From NCBI GenBank assembly GCA_000733415.1, contig KL662191.1, forward strand, positions 2,480,142-2,544,141: a stretch of 64,000 nt of DNA, given 5' to 3'. The translations under genes and the position numbers were made by a program. Origin of the DNA: [Leptolyngbya] sp. JSC-1 (GTDB taxonomy: Bacteria; Cyanobacteriota; Cyanobacteriia; Elainellales; Elainellaceae). This document shows positions 34,638-43,400 of this stretch, piece after piece. The first letter of the stretch is position 1. Each line of letters opens with the position of its first letter. The notes beneath the pieces were generated by a model. That model made no database searches. It saw only the letters and a program-made list of their open reading frames with translations, and was not told the DNA's origin.

Positions 34638-34823
34638 ATGAACATGCTGCTGTACAACCTGCTGTTAGCTCAGGAAACGGTTCAGGTCAGCTTACGGCTG
34701 AATGGTTTAATTGCGTTGCTGGCTGGAATTCTGATTCTGTTAGTGCCGCGTCTGCTGAATCTGATTGTGGCAATTTACCTGATTTTGATTGGCTTAATCG
34801 AAGTGTTTGGGCTACGGTTCTAG
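34638..34823 (+). CDS. DUF3096 small membrane protein
   Basis: 61 residues, with SLRLNGLIALLAGILILLVP and RLLNLIVAIYLILIGLIEVF forming two hydrophobic helices. The LNGLxALLAGILILxVPRLLN pattern defines DUF3096, a small inner-membrane family of unknown role. It lies divergent to the antitoxin debris and 55 bases before the DUF29 pseudogene. Confidence 0.75.
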   Translation: MNMLLYNLLLAQETVQVSLRLNGLIALLAGILILLVPRLLNLIVAIYLILIGLIEVFGLRF

Positions 34824-34878
34824 CTGCTAGTCGAAGGATAGATAACCGATACAATAGGCTCAGCGAGAGAGCCAGGAT

Positions 34879-35273
34879 ATGAGTGCAATTGAACGAACGA
34901 TCGACAAGCAAGATGCAGACTCTGTACGAAGCAGACTTTATGCCTGGACGCAGGAGCAAGTTCGCTTACTGCAACAACATGTCTGGACTCAGCTCGATGT
35001 TGCCAACTTGATCGAGGAAATTGAGTCATTGGGCAAACAGCAGCGGCAAGAGTTGCGGAATCGCCTTGGTATGTTGCTGGGGCATTTGCTGAAGTGGCAG
35101 TTTCAGGCTGAAGCACGCATCAAAAGTTGGTTCGCCACGATCCGCGAGCAACGTGGCGTGAAACGCTGCTGCGCTATCGAGATTTGCCATCGAATTGTCC
35201 CTGTAGCTCAGAGCAAATCTTGGCAGAAACCTTCTTTCCAGGAGAATCAAGCGACCTCAGCGAGTGGCAATAG
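34879..35273 (+). pseudogene. DUF29 family protein, frameshifted
   Basis: The first frame gives SRLYAWTQEQVRLLQQHVWT and DVANLIEEIESLGKQQRQEL, then MLLGHLLKWQFQAEARIKSW and FATIREQ, the DUF29 core. Near 35150 the homology moves to the +1 frame: WRETLLRYRDLPSNCPCSSE and QILAETFFPGESSDLSEWQ, stop at 35271-35273. About 30 residues usual between these parts are missing, so an internal deletion caused the shift. DUF29 proteins are abundant in cyanobacteria and of unknown function. Confidence 0.65.
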
Positions 35274-35379
35274 GCTGCCAAGAGACTGATATTCTGAAAA
35301 TATTAATTGCCAACTATAAATATATTGGACAACAAAAGAAGCCTCTTCTACTGTAGGAAACAGTAAGGGCTTGCAGTTT

Positions 35380-35523
35380 ATGAATGCGATCGATGCTCCA
35401 GTCCGGAGCTGGGATACCCATCTGTACGAGCAAAACCATGCGTTTGTCTGGCAATGTGGTAAGGATTTAGTTCGACTCCTGGCCTGGATCGCAGACTATC
35501 ACCGCATTCGCATTGCCTGCTGA
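35380..35523 (+). pseudogene. SAM-dependent methyltransferase, N-terminal remnant
   Basis: 47 codons: NAIDAPVRSWDTHLYEQNHA and FVWQCGKDLVRLLAW, then an unrelated end and a TGA. Related class I methyltransferases begin with the same string and go on to the SAM-binding motif (ERILDLGCGTG), which is absent here. The gene was cut about 35 residues in. It lies 150 bp upstream of leuC. Confidence 0.55.
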
Positions 35524-35673
35524 GGATGCTGACACCGGTAATAAACCTTGCGATTCCATACGGGAATCAATGATGCACAAACCTGATTCGCTAAAATTAA
35601 AGATTGGGCTTCAACTGCCGTTCGATATATTTCGATTCTGAGAACTCTGAGAACACGACACCTAATTACAGCT

Positions 35674-37077
35674 ATGAGCAAAGGCACTTTATTTGACAAA
35701 GTCTGGGACTTACATACGGTTGGCACCCTTCCTTCGGGGCAAACGCAGCTGTTTATTGGTCTACACCTGATTCACGAAGTCACCAGCCCTCAAGCCTTTG
35801 CTATGCTGCACGAGCGGGGGCTGCAAGTAATGTTTCCCGAACGCACCGTGGCCACCGTCGATCACATTGTTCCGACCGACAATCAGGCTCGTCCGTTCAA
35901 AGACGAAATGGCCGAAGAAATGATGCAGGCAATTGAGCGCAACACGAAAGAAACCGGCATTACTTTCTACGGGATTGGGTCTGGCAATCAGGGCGTTGTG
36001 CATGTGATTGCCCCAGAGCAAGGACTGACCCAACCGGGCATGACGATTGCCTGCGGTGACAGCCACACCTCCACCCACGGAGCCTTTGGCGCGATTGCGT
36101 TTGGGATTGGTACTAGCCAAGTGCGGGATGTGCTCGCCTCCCAAACTCTAGCCCTCTCGAAGCTGAAAGTCCGCAAAATCGAAGTGAATGGCACGCTGCC
36201 TTCAGGGGTTTATGCCAAAGACGTGATTCTGCACATTATCCGTAAACTGGGCGTCACCGGCGGGGTAGGCTATGCCTACGAGTATGCCGGCACTACCTTC
36301 GAGCAGATGAGCATGGAAGAGCGGATGACCGTCTGCAATATGTCCATCGAGGGCGGTGCTCGCTGCGGCTACGTGAATCCGGATCAGGTGACGTTTGATT
36401 ACCTTAAGGGGCGGGATTTTGCTCCTAAAGGAGCCGATTGGAATCGGGCCGTGGAGTGGTGGACCAGCATTCGCAGCGATGCCGATGCCGAATATGACGA
36501 TGTAGTGGTATTCGATGCCGCTGAGATCGCGCCAACGGTGACTTGGGGCATCACGCCGGGACAGGGCATTGCAGTCAACGAACCAATTCCGACGCCGGAC
36601 AGTCTGGCCGAAAGCGATCGGGAAATCGCCGAAGAAGCCTATCGCTATATGGATCTGGCTCCTGGTACCCCGATCCAAGGCACCAAGATCGATGTCTGCT
36701 TTATTGGTAGCTGTACAAACGGACGGATCAGCGACCTGCGCGAAGCTGCCAAAATCGCCAAAGGCCGCCATGTAGCGGAAGGGGTGAAAGCCTTTGTTGT
36801 ACCTGGATCAGAGCGAGTCAAACAACAAGCCGAAGCCGAAGGGCTGGATCGAATTTTTGAAGCGGCGGGCTTTGAGTGGCGGGAAGCGGGCTGCTCGATG
36901 TGTTTGGCAATGAACCCCGACAAGCTGCAAGGGCGACAAATCAGCGCTTCCTCTTCAAATCGCAACTTTAAAGGACGGCAAGGTTCAGCGTCGGGGCGCA
37001 CGTTGCTGATGAGTCCGGCGATGGTGGCGGCAGCCGCAGTCAAAGGGGCAGTCACAGATGTGCGGGAGTTGCTATGA
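35674..37077 (+). CDS. leuC: 3-isopropylmalate dehydratase large subunit
   Basis: 467 residues, the usual LeuC length. With LeuD it isomerises 2-isopropylmalate to 3-isopropylmalate in leucine synthesis. It begins MSKGTLFDKVWDLHTVGTL, contains IACGDSHTSTHGAFGAIAFG and carries the three 4Fe-4S ligands in CFIGSCTNGRISDLREA and GCSMCLAMNPDKL. leuD is not adjacent: three other genes lie between them. The last codons overlap the start of the antitoxin gene by four bases. Confidence 0.97.
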   Translation: MSKGTLFDKVWDLHTVGTLPSGQTQLFIGLHLIHEVTSPQAFAMLHERGLQVMFPERTVATVDHIVPTDNQARPFKDEMAEEMMQAIERNTKETGITFYGIGSGNQGVVHVIAPEQGLTQPGMTIACGDSHTSTHGAFGAIAFGIGTSQVRDVLASQTLALSKLKVRKIEVNGTLPSGVYAKDVILHIIRKLGVTGGVGYAYEYAGTTFEQMSMEERMTVCNMSIEGGARCGYVNPDQVTFDYLKGRDFAPKGADWNRAVEWWTSIRSDADAEYDDVVVFDAAEIAPTVTWGITPGQGIAVNEPIPTPDSLAESDREIAEEAYRYMDLAPGTPIQGTKIDVCFIGSCTNGRISDLREAAKIAKGRHVAEGVKAFVVPGSERVKQQAEAEGLDRIFEAAGFEWREAGCSMCLAMNPDKLQGRQISASSSNRNFKGRQGSASGRTLLMSPAMVAAAAVKGAVTDVRELL

Positions 37078-37283
37078 AGACTGATACAGCCGAAATGACG
37101 AAAGAGCAGATCTTGCAAGAGTTAGAGCAATTGCCAAAGCCACTGTTAGCCAAGGTGCTGGAGTTTGCTCGCGGTCTGCAAGCTGAGGCAGCAAAACCCC
37201 AGGTAGACCCAGAGGTTTGGCAAGCCTATTTAGCCTCTAAGCGGGAGCGGGAGGAGGTATACCGTCGCCTTGCAGACTCCTAG
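37074..37283 (+). CDS. DUF2281-like antitoxin of a Doc-type pair
   Basis: 69 residues: EQILQELEQLPKPLLAKVLE followed by FARGLQAEAAKP and a charged tail ending YRRLADS. Such small proteins precede PIN or Fic/Doc toxins in cyanobacteria. Its ATG overlaps the leuC stop region (ATGA) and its own end overlaps the toxin start by 14 bases, so it is translationally coupled on both sides. The role as antitoxin is inferred from position. Confidence 0.72.
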   Translation: MKTDTAEMTKEQILQELEQLPKPLLAKVLEFARGLQAEAAKPQVDPEVWQAYLASKREREEVYRRLADS

Positions 37284-37689
37284 GTTCATCTCCAGCGACG
37301 AAGTGGAGCAAATTCATGCTGATCAGATTGCCAGTTTTGGTGGAACTCCTGGTATCCGCGATCCGGGTTTGTTAGAGTCGGCCTTAGCCCAACCTCAGGC
37401 CAGCTTTGGCGGTCAGCTTCTCTATCCAACCATTGCTGAACAGGTGGTATATCTGTTTCACCTGGCAATGAATCATCTGTTTATCGATGGCAACAAGCGC
37501 ACGGCCTTTGCGGTGATGGATACGTTTCTGCGGCTGAATGGTTATTCACTCGATCTCTCGGACCAGCAAGCCTATGAACTGGTGATGCAGGTGGTTGAAG
37601 GGCGCTTAGATAAAACGGCCCTGAGTCAGCTGATCCTCCCTAACCCTCAAATAAATAAGGAGGGAACCGTAGGCGAAGCCTATGCGTAG
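37270..37689 (+). CDS. doc: Doc-type (death-on-curing) Fic-fold toxin
   Basis: 139 residues. The Fic/Doc motif is HLFIDGNKRTAFAVMDTFL with the catalytic His, the anion-hole Asp and the conserved Gly-Asn-Lys-Arg. The N-terminal EVEQIHADQIASFGGTPGIR and GLLESALAQPQASFGG are typical Doc sequences. Doc kinases phosphorylate elongation factor Tu and stop translation. The last 11 residues (KEGTVGEAYA) come from a dispersed repeat beginning near 37658, so the C-terminus is not native. It is inserted in the leu region with its antitoxin. Confidence 0.88.
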   Translation: MQTPRFISSDEVEQIHADQIASFGGTPGIRDPGLLESALAQPQASFGGQLLYPTIAEQVVYLFHLAMNHLFIDGNKRTAFAVMDTFLRLNGYSLDLSDQQAYELVMQVVEGRLDKTALSQLILPNPQINKEGTVGEAYA

Positions 37690-37740
37690 CACATACCAAA
37701 TCTCTGAAGTCCCCCTTTTTAAGGGGGATTTAGGGAGATC
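37658..37740. repeat. dispersed palindromic repeats after doc
   Basis: AAGGAGGGAACCGTAGGCGA continues into AGCCTATGCGTAGCAC, then CCCCCTTTTTAAGGGGGATT, a palindrome of five or more G-C pairs around a TTTTTAA core. Both motifs resemble short repeats found in many copies in cyanobacterial genomes. The second could also act as a terminator for the leuC-doc transcript. Confidence 0.6.
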
Positions 37741-37788
37741 TCAATCTTGGTTTACAAACAGCCTCTAAAGATGAGTTGTAAAGATGCT

Positions 37789-38355
37789 ATGACAACTGAG
37801 ATTTTTGTCAGCACCGATATTGAGGCCGATGGACCCATTCCGGGCATCTATTCCATGCTCAGCTTTGGATCTGCCGCCTATCTGCCGAACAAAACGCTGG
37901 TAGACACCTTTTCCGCCAATCTAGAAACGCTGCCGGATGCCATCACCCATTCCAAAACAATGGCTTGGTGGCAAACTCAACCGGAAGCTTGGGCTGCCTG
38001 TCGTCAGGATTTGCAACCGCCAGAAATAGCGATGCAAAACTATTCAAAATGGCTAAAAGCCTTACCCGGACAGCCGGTATTTCTCGCCTACCCAGCCACG
38101 TTTGATTTCATGTTTATCCAGTGGTACCTAATTCGGTTTACCGGCGAAAGTCCGTTTGCCCAATCAGGAATCGACATCAAAACCTACGCGATGGCGATGC
38201 TGAAAACGCCTTATCGGGAAAGTGGTAAATCAAAAATGTCCTCCCATTGGTTTGATCCGGGACTGCCCCATACCCATGTAGCACTCGACGATGCTAAAGA
38301 ACATGGGGCGCTGTTTTGCAACATGCTGGCCGAAAACACAAAGGGTTCAATCTAA
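37789..38355 (+). CDS. DEDD-type 3'-5' exonuclease-like protein
   Basis: About 188 residues from the ATG at 37789 (in-frame ATGs at 37771 and a start at 37747 also exist). The N-terminal IFVSTDIEADGPIPG has the Asp and Glu of motif I, FLAYPATFDFMFIQWYL gives motif II, and HTHVALDDAKEHG gives the His and Asp of motif III, as in DnaQ-like ribonuclease H folds. It is probably a nuclease acting on DNA or RNA ends; the substrate is unknown. It lies between doc and leuD on the same strand. Confidence 0.75.
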   Translation: MTTEIFVSTDIEADGPIPGIYSMLSFGSAAYLPNKTLVDTFSANLETLPDAITHSKTMAWWQTQPEAWAACRQDLQPPEIAMQNYSKWLKALPGQPVFLAYPATFDFMFIQWYLIRFTGESPFAQSGIDIKTYAMAMLKTPYRESGKSKMSSHWFDPGLPHTHVALDDAKEHGALFCNMLAENTKGSI

Positions 38356-38380
38356 TTAAATTCGAGTTGAGGTGAATTGT

Positions 38381-38980
38381 ATGAGTCAAATTCAATTGGT
38401 TTCTGGGCGGGCTATACCGCTGGTGGGTAATGATATCGATACTGACCGGATCATTCCGGCTCGTTTTTTGCGCTGTGTCACCTTCGATGGCCTAGGTGCC
38501 CAGGTGTTTGCCGACGACCGGGCGCAGATGAACGGACAGCATCCGTTTGATCGGCCTCAGTACCAGGGGGCTGAGATTCTGGTCGTGAACCGTAACTTTG
38601 GCTGCGGCTCTTCGCGGGAACATGCCCCTCAAGCGATTGCCAAATGGGGCATTAAAGCGCTGGTGGGCGAGAGTTTTGCCGAAATCTTTTTTGGTAATTG
38701 TGTGGCGATGGGCATCCCCTGCATCACGGCAGCTCCAGCCGATGTTCAAACCCTCCAGGACTGGATCGCGGCTAATCCCCAAACTCCTATCACCCTGGAT
38801 CTACAAGCGATGCAGGTGCAGTTCGGCGACTCGACCATTCCCGTTTCGATGGGAGAAGGTTCCCGCAACATGTTTCTCAGCGGTACTTGGGATGCCTGTG
38901 GACAACTCGTGGCCCAAGCCGAACAAATTCGCGCCACAGCCAGCAAACTGCCTTATTTGGGCTGGGGACGGGCAAGTTAG
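38381..38980 (+). CDS. leuD: 3-isopropylmalate dehydratase small subunit
   Basis: About 199 residues from the ATG at 38381, which has TTGAGGTGA upstream; a GTG at 38372 would add three residues. The N-terminus SGRAIPLVGNDIDTDRIIPA and the motif VVNRNFGCGSSREHAPQAIA are diagnostic. It forms the isomerase with LeuC encoded 1.3 kb upstream. The toxin-antitoxin pair and the exonuclease were probably inserted into an older leuCD operon, since leuC and leuD are usually adjacent. Confidence 0.96.
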   Translation: MSQIQLVSGRAIPLVGNDIDTDRIIPARFLRCVTFDGLGAQVFADDRAQMNGQHPFDRPQYQGAEILVVNRNFGCGSSREHAPQAIAKWGIKALVGESFAEIFFGNCVAMGIPCITAAPADVQTLQDWIAANPQTPITLDLQAMQVQFGDSTIPVSMGEGSRNMFLSGTWDACGQLVAQAEQIRATASKLPYLGWGRAS

Positions 38981-39011
38981 GTGCGTCATACAGTGGACCC
39001 TATCAGCCCTA

Positions 39012-39986
39012 TCAGTAAGAGACTCGATCGTTTCGGATCAGGAAGCGTCCATCAAAGCGGATTGGCAGCGGATTACCAGACATAGGAGCTGTTGCTGATC
39101 CGGGTCGCTGGGCATGGATATGCAAATGTGGCTCATTGCTCACCCCAGAATTACCAACTTCACCCAACCGATCACCAACCTTAACCTGTGCACCGCTCTG
39201 CACTGTAAGACTGTTGGGACGGAAATGGGCTAACACCACATCCACATTACCGGTACCACCATTGCTAGTCTTTAAATTGTCACAGCGCAGAATCAAATGA
39301 TTTCCAGCGAGATTAGAGCGGTCAACCTCAGGAACCGACATATCTGGCAGTCCATCAATCACGGTCACAAGTTTGCCTGAGCAAGGTGCTACGACTGGTT
39401 CACCGTAGATATGATATGCACCTGGATCGCGGGGTACGATCCCCTGTGCTCGCAGACCAAAGCGATCAATTTTGACAATATCCAGCCCGTAACTATTGCC
39501 TCGATAGGCGCGGAAGCGGGGAATGGTTGGATTGAGTAGCTTCAAGTGGGCGTTGAGCCGGATATCGCTGCCGCCGTTAACGATCAGATAGTTACCGTTG
39601 AGCAGAGGAAAGGCAAGCTCGGCAGCAGTTTCCTCCGGTTGAAACCGACCCGCTAAGCTTTGTGCTGCTTCGTTCGCGGCATAAATTCCAAAGGCCACGA
39701 AACCAATAATGGCAATCCAAGCTAACCAAGCAGACGGCACGAGGCGGCGCGACTTGTAACGGCGAAGTCCGACAATCAGGGCAGCCACAAACAGTAGACC
39801 GTAAAGATAAGGCGTCCACCAGGGTGGAAAAACCCAAAGCCCGGTTCGAGCTAGGGCCAATAACCCAAGCGCTGTTGCAATAGCTTGCATCCAAAAACCA
39901 AGTAAATTCCGAGGTGGCACGATGGCAATCCAGCCAATCAGCAAAAGCGGCAGCAGCAACTGTAGCAGGATAATTGCAGCAAGCAT
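39012..39986 (-). CDS. M23 family (LytM-like) membrane protein
   Basis: 324 residues. Four hydrophobic helices occupy residues 1-115 (LLQLLLPLLLIGWIAIV, LLFVAALIVGL and others). A C-terminal LytM domain shows APCSGKLVTVIDGLPD, GNHLILRC, LAHFRPNSLTV and EPHLHIHAQRPG, the last giving the HxH zinc ligands. The HxxxD motif of active enzymes is replaced by NSYGLDIVK, with no His at the expected place. It may be an inactive or divergent endopeptidase. It is convergent to leuD. Confidence 0.8.
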   Translation of the reverse strand: MLAAIILLQLLLPLLLIGWIAIVPPRNLLGFWMQAIATALGLLALARTGLWVFPPWWTPYLYGLLFVAALIVGLRRYKSRRLVPSAWLAWIAIIGFVAFGIYAANEAAQSLAGRFQPEETAAELAFPLLNGNYLIVNGGSDIRLNAHLKLLNPTIPRFRAYRGNSYGLDIVKIDRFGLRAQGIVPRDPGAYHIYGEPVVAPCSGKLVTVIDGLPDMSVPEVDRSNLAGNHLILRCDNLKTSNGGTGNVDVVLAHFRPNSLTVQSGAQVKVGDRLGEVGNSGVSNEPHLHIHAQRPGSATAPMSGNPLPIRFDGRFLIRNDRVSY

Positions 39987-40451
39987 ACTGGCCGAACTCC
40001 TCGATCCTGTCTCCTGACAGAATCAGTACGACATGGTATGAAATTCAGTATCGATCGTAGCGAAGCCTCTACTGGATGGGAACTGCCTACTAGTTCCACT
40101 AAGATGCATTTACTGAGACCGCAAAACAAAGCGATACTCCAAAGTTTTACTAGTACAGTTTTTGAAGCTAAGGGCAGATTCAGGGCATACTGGAGATCAG
40201 CCGGATCACGACTGGTTATCTCGACTCAAATCGGAGCTTATAGGTTTGCATTATACTTTCGTGGTCAGTAAAAACCTTTACTTTTTTCTGACCTCCTTAA
40301 CAAATAGATGTTGAAAATATAAGGTGCGTTTAGTTGGCTCCAAGGCCACAAATGTTACCCTATATCGGTAAATCCCAATCTGTCGATATTGTCATTGTCG
40401 AGCAGCCGGTTCGACTGAACTACCCCCTTTCACGGATTCTAGGGCTAAACC
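39987..40451. other. 465-bp divergent intergenic region
   Basis: This separates the M23 and DUF151 genes. Nothing codes recognisably. An ACCTCCTTAAC string near 40289 and a TATAAGG near 40319 may belong to the DUF151 promoter, but no operator or hairpin is obvious. Confidence 0.4.
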
Positions 40452-40958
40452 ATGATTGAAATGAGAGTCGCTGGAATTGCCTTGGATGCGGTGTCCCGCC
40501 ATCCGATTGTGCTCCTGAGAGATGCCTCCGAGCGTCGTCAGTTGCCGATTTACATCGGTCAAGATCAAGCCAGAGCAATCATCAGCGCATTGGAAAACCA
40601 AACTCCTCCCCGTCCCCTCACCCACGACCTGATGGTAAACCTGATGGAAGAGTGGGATATGGTGCTAGAGCGCGTTGTAATTCATTCCCTACAAGACAAC
40701 ACCTTCTACGCCATTTTGATGATTCGCCAAGGCGAAGTGAGAAAGGAAATTGACTCCCGCCCCAGCGATGCGATTGCGATTGCCCTGCGCACCAGAAGCC
40801 CAATTTGGGTGATGGAAGAAGTGGTGGCCGATGCCTCGATGCCGGTAGATCGCGATGCCGATGAAGCCGAACGCAAAGCCTTTCGGGATTTCCTCTCGAA
40901 CCTACGCCCAGAGGATTTCAAACAAGGTGGCCGCTTCAGCAAGCGGGACGAGAGCTAG
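40452..40958 (+). CDS. bifunctional nuclease family (DUF151) protein
   Basis: 168 residues: MIEMRVAGIALDAVSRHPIV, LPIYIGQDQARAIISALEN, then PLTHDLMVNLMEEWDMVLER and RPSDAIAIALRTRSPIWV, the DUF151 pattern. Plant relatives have DNase and RNase activity, while bacterial roles are unclear. It is followed 20 bases later by the aldo/keto reductase gene, probably one transcript. No signal peptide is present. Confidence 0.9.
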   Translation: MIEMRVAGIALDAVSRHPIVLLRDASERRQLPIYIGQDQARAIISALENQTPPRPLTHDLMVNLMEEWDMVLERVVIHSLQDNTFYAILMIRQGEVRKEIDSRPSDAIAIALRTRSPIWVMEEVVADASMPVDRDADEAERKAFRDFLSNLRPEDFKQGGRFSKRDES

Positions 40959-40978
40959 CAGGCCAGACGCCGATTTCC

Positions 40979-42100
40979 ATGCGCTACCGTCGCTTTGGTC
41001 AAACCAATCTCCACCTGTCGGTGTTTTCCTTGGGCACGATGCGCTGTCTAGCATCGGAGGAAACGGCGGTACAGACGATTCGGCGAGCGGTTGAGCTGGG
41101 GATTAACCATCTAGAAACGGCCCAAGCCTACGGAAACAGCGAAATTTATTTGGGAACTGCCCTAGCGGATTTACCTGTGTCGCGCCAGCAGATCCACCTC
41201 ACAACCAAAATTACGCCCACGCCCGATGCTGCTTCGATGGCTCGTGCGATTGATCGCTCACTGGACCGATTGGGTGTTAACCAGGTCGATGGCTTGGCGA
41301 TTCATGGGATTAATACCTGGGAGCATTTGGCTTGGATTGAAGATGAACAAGGCTGTATGCAGGCCGTTAGACAGGCGGTGGCTGATGGGCGAGTTAAGCA
41401 TGTCGGCTTTTCGACGCACGCGCCTCTAGAAATTATTTTGCGAGCGATTGCTACCGACCAGTTCGAGTTTGTCAACCTGCACTATTACTTCTTTAACCAG
41501 CGAAATCAGGCGGCGGTGGCGGCAGCAGCAGCGAAAGATATGGGAGTTTTTATTATCTCCCCAGCCGATAAAGGTGGGATGCTGTATCGCCCTCCGCAGA
41601 GATTGATCGATCTGTGTCAGCCGTTCTCACCCCTAGAACTCACCTACCGCTTCTTGCTCAGCGATCCGCGCATCACCACCTTGAGTGTCGGGGCCGCCTG
41701 TCCGAGTGAGTTGAATCTGTCGGTAGCGGGTCAGGACGGTGTGTTGACCCAAGCAGAAACAGCTGCTCTGGAACGGTTGCAAACTCATCTGGAACAAACG
41801 CTTGCCACCGAGCGATGCAGCCAGTGCTATCAATGTTTGCCCTGTCCTGAAGGTATCAATATTCCCGAAGTTCTGCGGCTGCGCAATTTGGCTGTAGCTT
41901 ACGAAATGATTGACTTCAGCCAGTACCGCTATCGCATGTTCGAGAATGCTGGTCACTGGTTTCCCGGAACCAAAGCCAATCGCTGCACCGACTGTGGCGA
42001 CTGTTTGCCCCGCTGTCCCGCAAACCTGGCGATTCCTGATCTGCTGCGCGACGCCCATGCGCGTTTGAATGGGGAACCTAGGCGCAGACTGTGGCAGTGA
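40979..42100 (+). CDS. aldo/keto reductase with two C-terminal 4Fe-4S clusters
   Basis: 373 residues. The TIM-barrel reductase part starts MRYRRFGQTNLHLSVFSLG and has NHLETAQAYGNSE (catalytic Asp/Tyr region), VDGLAIHGINT and the NADP-binding VGFSTH. The C-terminus carries ferredoxin-like cysteine motifs CSQCYQCLPCPEGI and CTDCGDCLPRCPANL. Such proteins may pass electrons between NAD(P)H and Fe-S acceptors. It lies directly after the DUF151 gene. Confidence 0.9.
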   Translation: MRYRRFGQTNLHLSVFSLGTMRCLASEETAVQTIRRAVELGINHLETAQAYGNSEIYLGTALADLPVSRQQIHLTTKITPTPDAASMARAIDRSLDRLGVNQVDGLAIHGINTWEHLAWIEDEQGCMQAVRQAVADGRVKHVGFSTHAPLEIILRAIATDQFEFVNLHYYFFNQRNQAAVAAAAAKDMGVFIISPADKGGMLYRPPQRLIDLCQPFSPLELTYRFLLSDPRITTLSVGAACPSELNLSVAGQDGVLTQAETAALERLQTHLEQTLATERCSQCYQCLPCPEGINIPEVLRLRNLAVAYEMIDFSQYRYRMFENAGHWFPGTKANRCTDCGDCLPRCPANLAIPDLLRDAHARLNGEPRRRLWQ

Positions 42101-42190
42101 TTGCGGCCGTTTTCTATCTGCTAATGGATTTCCAAAGGGTCTCTGTCCGCTTAGATCAAAAACAAAGAGGCTACAAGCAGGTAGGCGCTG

Positions 42191-42808
42191 ATGCATCCAA
42201 CCCTAGAAGTCCGGTGGTTTTTCCGGGGCAGGTTACCTGAAGAATTCTACCGCTGGTTTCCCGAAGCAGGGGCCGATAAGCCCGAGGCCCGAACCGATTG
42301 GTATCTCTATTCACCCGATCGCGGGTTAGGCATTAAGCTGCGGGAAGGTGGGTTAGAGATCAAGCAGCGGTTGGCAAATCAGGGTAAATCCAAGCTGGCA
42401 AAGCGAGTGCGAGGACGGGTAGAGCAGTGGCTGAAGTGGCACTTTACCATTGCTGAAAGAGATGGCGCGACGGCTGCACTAAGTGAATCGTGGATGCCGG
42501 TTGCTAAAAAAAGATGGTGCCAGCATTATGCCTTCACCCCAGATGGTGCGATTCAACGGGTAGATGCCGAAGATGCCGAAGAGTCGATTCAGCAGGGCTG
42601 CACGCTAGAGCTATCCGAATTGCAGGTGTGGAATCAGGACTGGCATAGCCTTTGTTTTGAAGCCTTTGGTTCACCTGAAATGCTGGAACAGATAGTGATA
42701 GCCGTCGTTCAGCATGTGCATCGTGAAATCGGGCTGCCGGTTCTGAAGGCGCGTGATTCGTTTGGCTATCCGGCTTGGCTGCATCGAGTCCGACAGAACC
42801 CGCCATAA
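42191..42808 (+). CDS. hypothetical protein, possibly CYTH-like
   Basis: 205 residues. TLEVRWFFRGRLPEEFYRWF, RTDWYLYSPDRGLGIKLRE and GGLEIKQRLANQGKS have alternating charged strands resembling the EIKxR pattern of CYTH/triphosphate tunnel proteins. The C-terminal half (CTLELSELQVWNQDWHSLCF) fits a second set of strands. The similarity is by eye and not decisive. The RBS is unclear, and the gene is convergent to a partial Uma2 gene. Confidence 0.6.
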   Translation: MHPTLEVRWFFRGRLPEEFYRWFPEAGADKPEARTDWYLYSPDRGLGIKLREGGLEIKQRLANQGKSKLAKRVRGRVEQWLKWHFTIAERDGATAALSESWMPVAKKRWCQHYAFTPDGAIQRVDAEDAEESIQQGCTLELSELQVWNQDWHSLCFEAFGSPEMLEQIVIAVVQHVHREIGLPVLKARDSFGYPAWLHRVRQNPP

Positions 42809-42841
42809 TGGGCAGCCGTATTTTCTGCTGGAGTAGGGCGC

Positions 42842-43288
42842 TTATTGTCCGGCGTTCAGCACTTGGGCCGCCGTCAGTGTCAGCTCTGGGAAGCTAGCAG
42901 CAACAATGGCATCGCCTTCTCGGAATGTGCCAACTTCGGTATAGGCGCCGTTTTGCAGTTCTAGGACCGTGACCGTATGCTGCGGCGGATCGATTAGCCA
43001 GTATTCCAGCATGCCCAAGGCTTGATACTGGTCACGCTTGCGCTCATAGTCACGCATACGGTTAGCATCACCCGGACTCACGACTTCGGCAATCAGCAAA
43101 GGTGGCGGCATCTCACGAGTGATGGTCAGGCGCTTTTGGGTGAGGGGAAGGTGTTCGGGCCGCAGAATTACCAGATCAGGAAAACGGGTTTTGGCGTCAC
43201 CAGGTTGCAGCACCGGCACTTCTACTTCACAGGAATGGATTGCAGTCAGCCGCAGCGTGGTTTCCCTGCGGCTGACGAGCATAAACAT
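42842..43288 (-). CDS. Uma2 family protein, 5'-truncated
   Basis: 148 residues reading TRFPDLVILRPEHL, PPPLLIAEVVSPGDANRMRD and EYWLIDPPQHTVTVLELQNG, the central and C-terminal Uma2 domain. The usual N-terminal YELVDGELVEM segment is missing; the frame extends upstream as NNFITRYLMFML to a TGA, without the missing part. It could be expressed from one of its Met codons but lacks a normal N-terminus. I treat it as a probable relic. Confidence 0.6.
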   Translation of the reverse strand: MFMLVSRRETTLRLTAIHSCEVEVPVLQPGDAKTRFPDLVILRPEHLPLTQKRLTITREMPPPLLIAEVVSPGDANRMRDYERKRDQYQALGMLEYWLIDPPQHTVTVLELQNGAYTEVGTFREGDAIVAASFPELTLTAAQVLNAGQ

Positions 43289-43400
43289 CAGGTAACGGGT
43301 AATGAAATTGTTTGGCTCAAAATTGCTACCTGAGAACTGCGCTGTGGATCAAGATCTGGTAGGGTTTTAGGACACTGTTGTTTTATACCCGTAATTCAGG

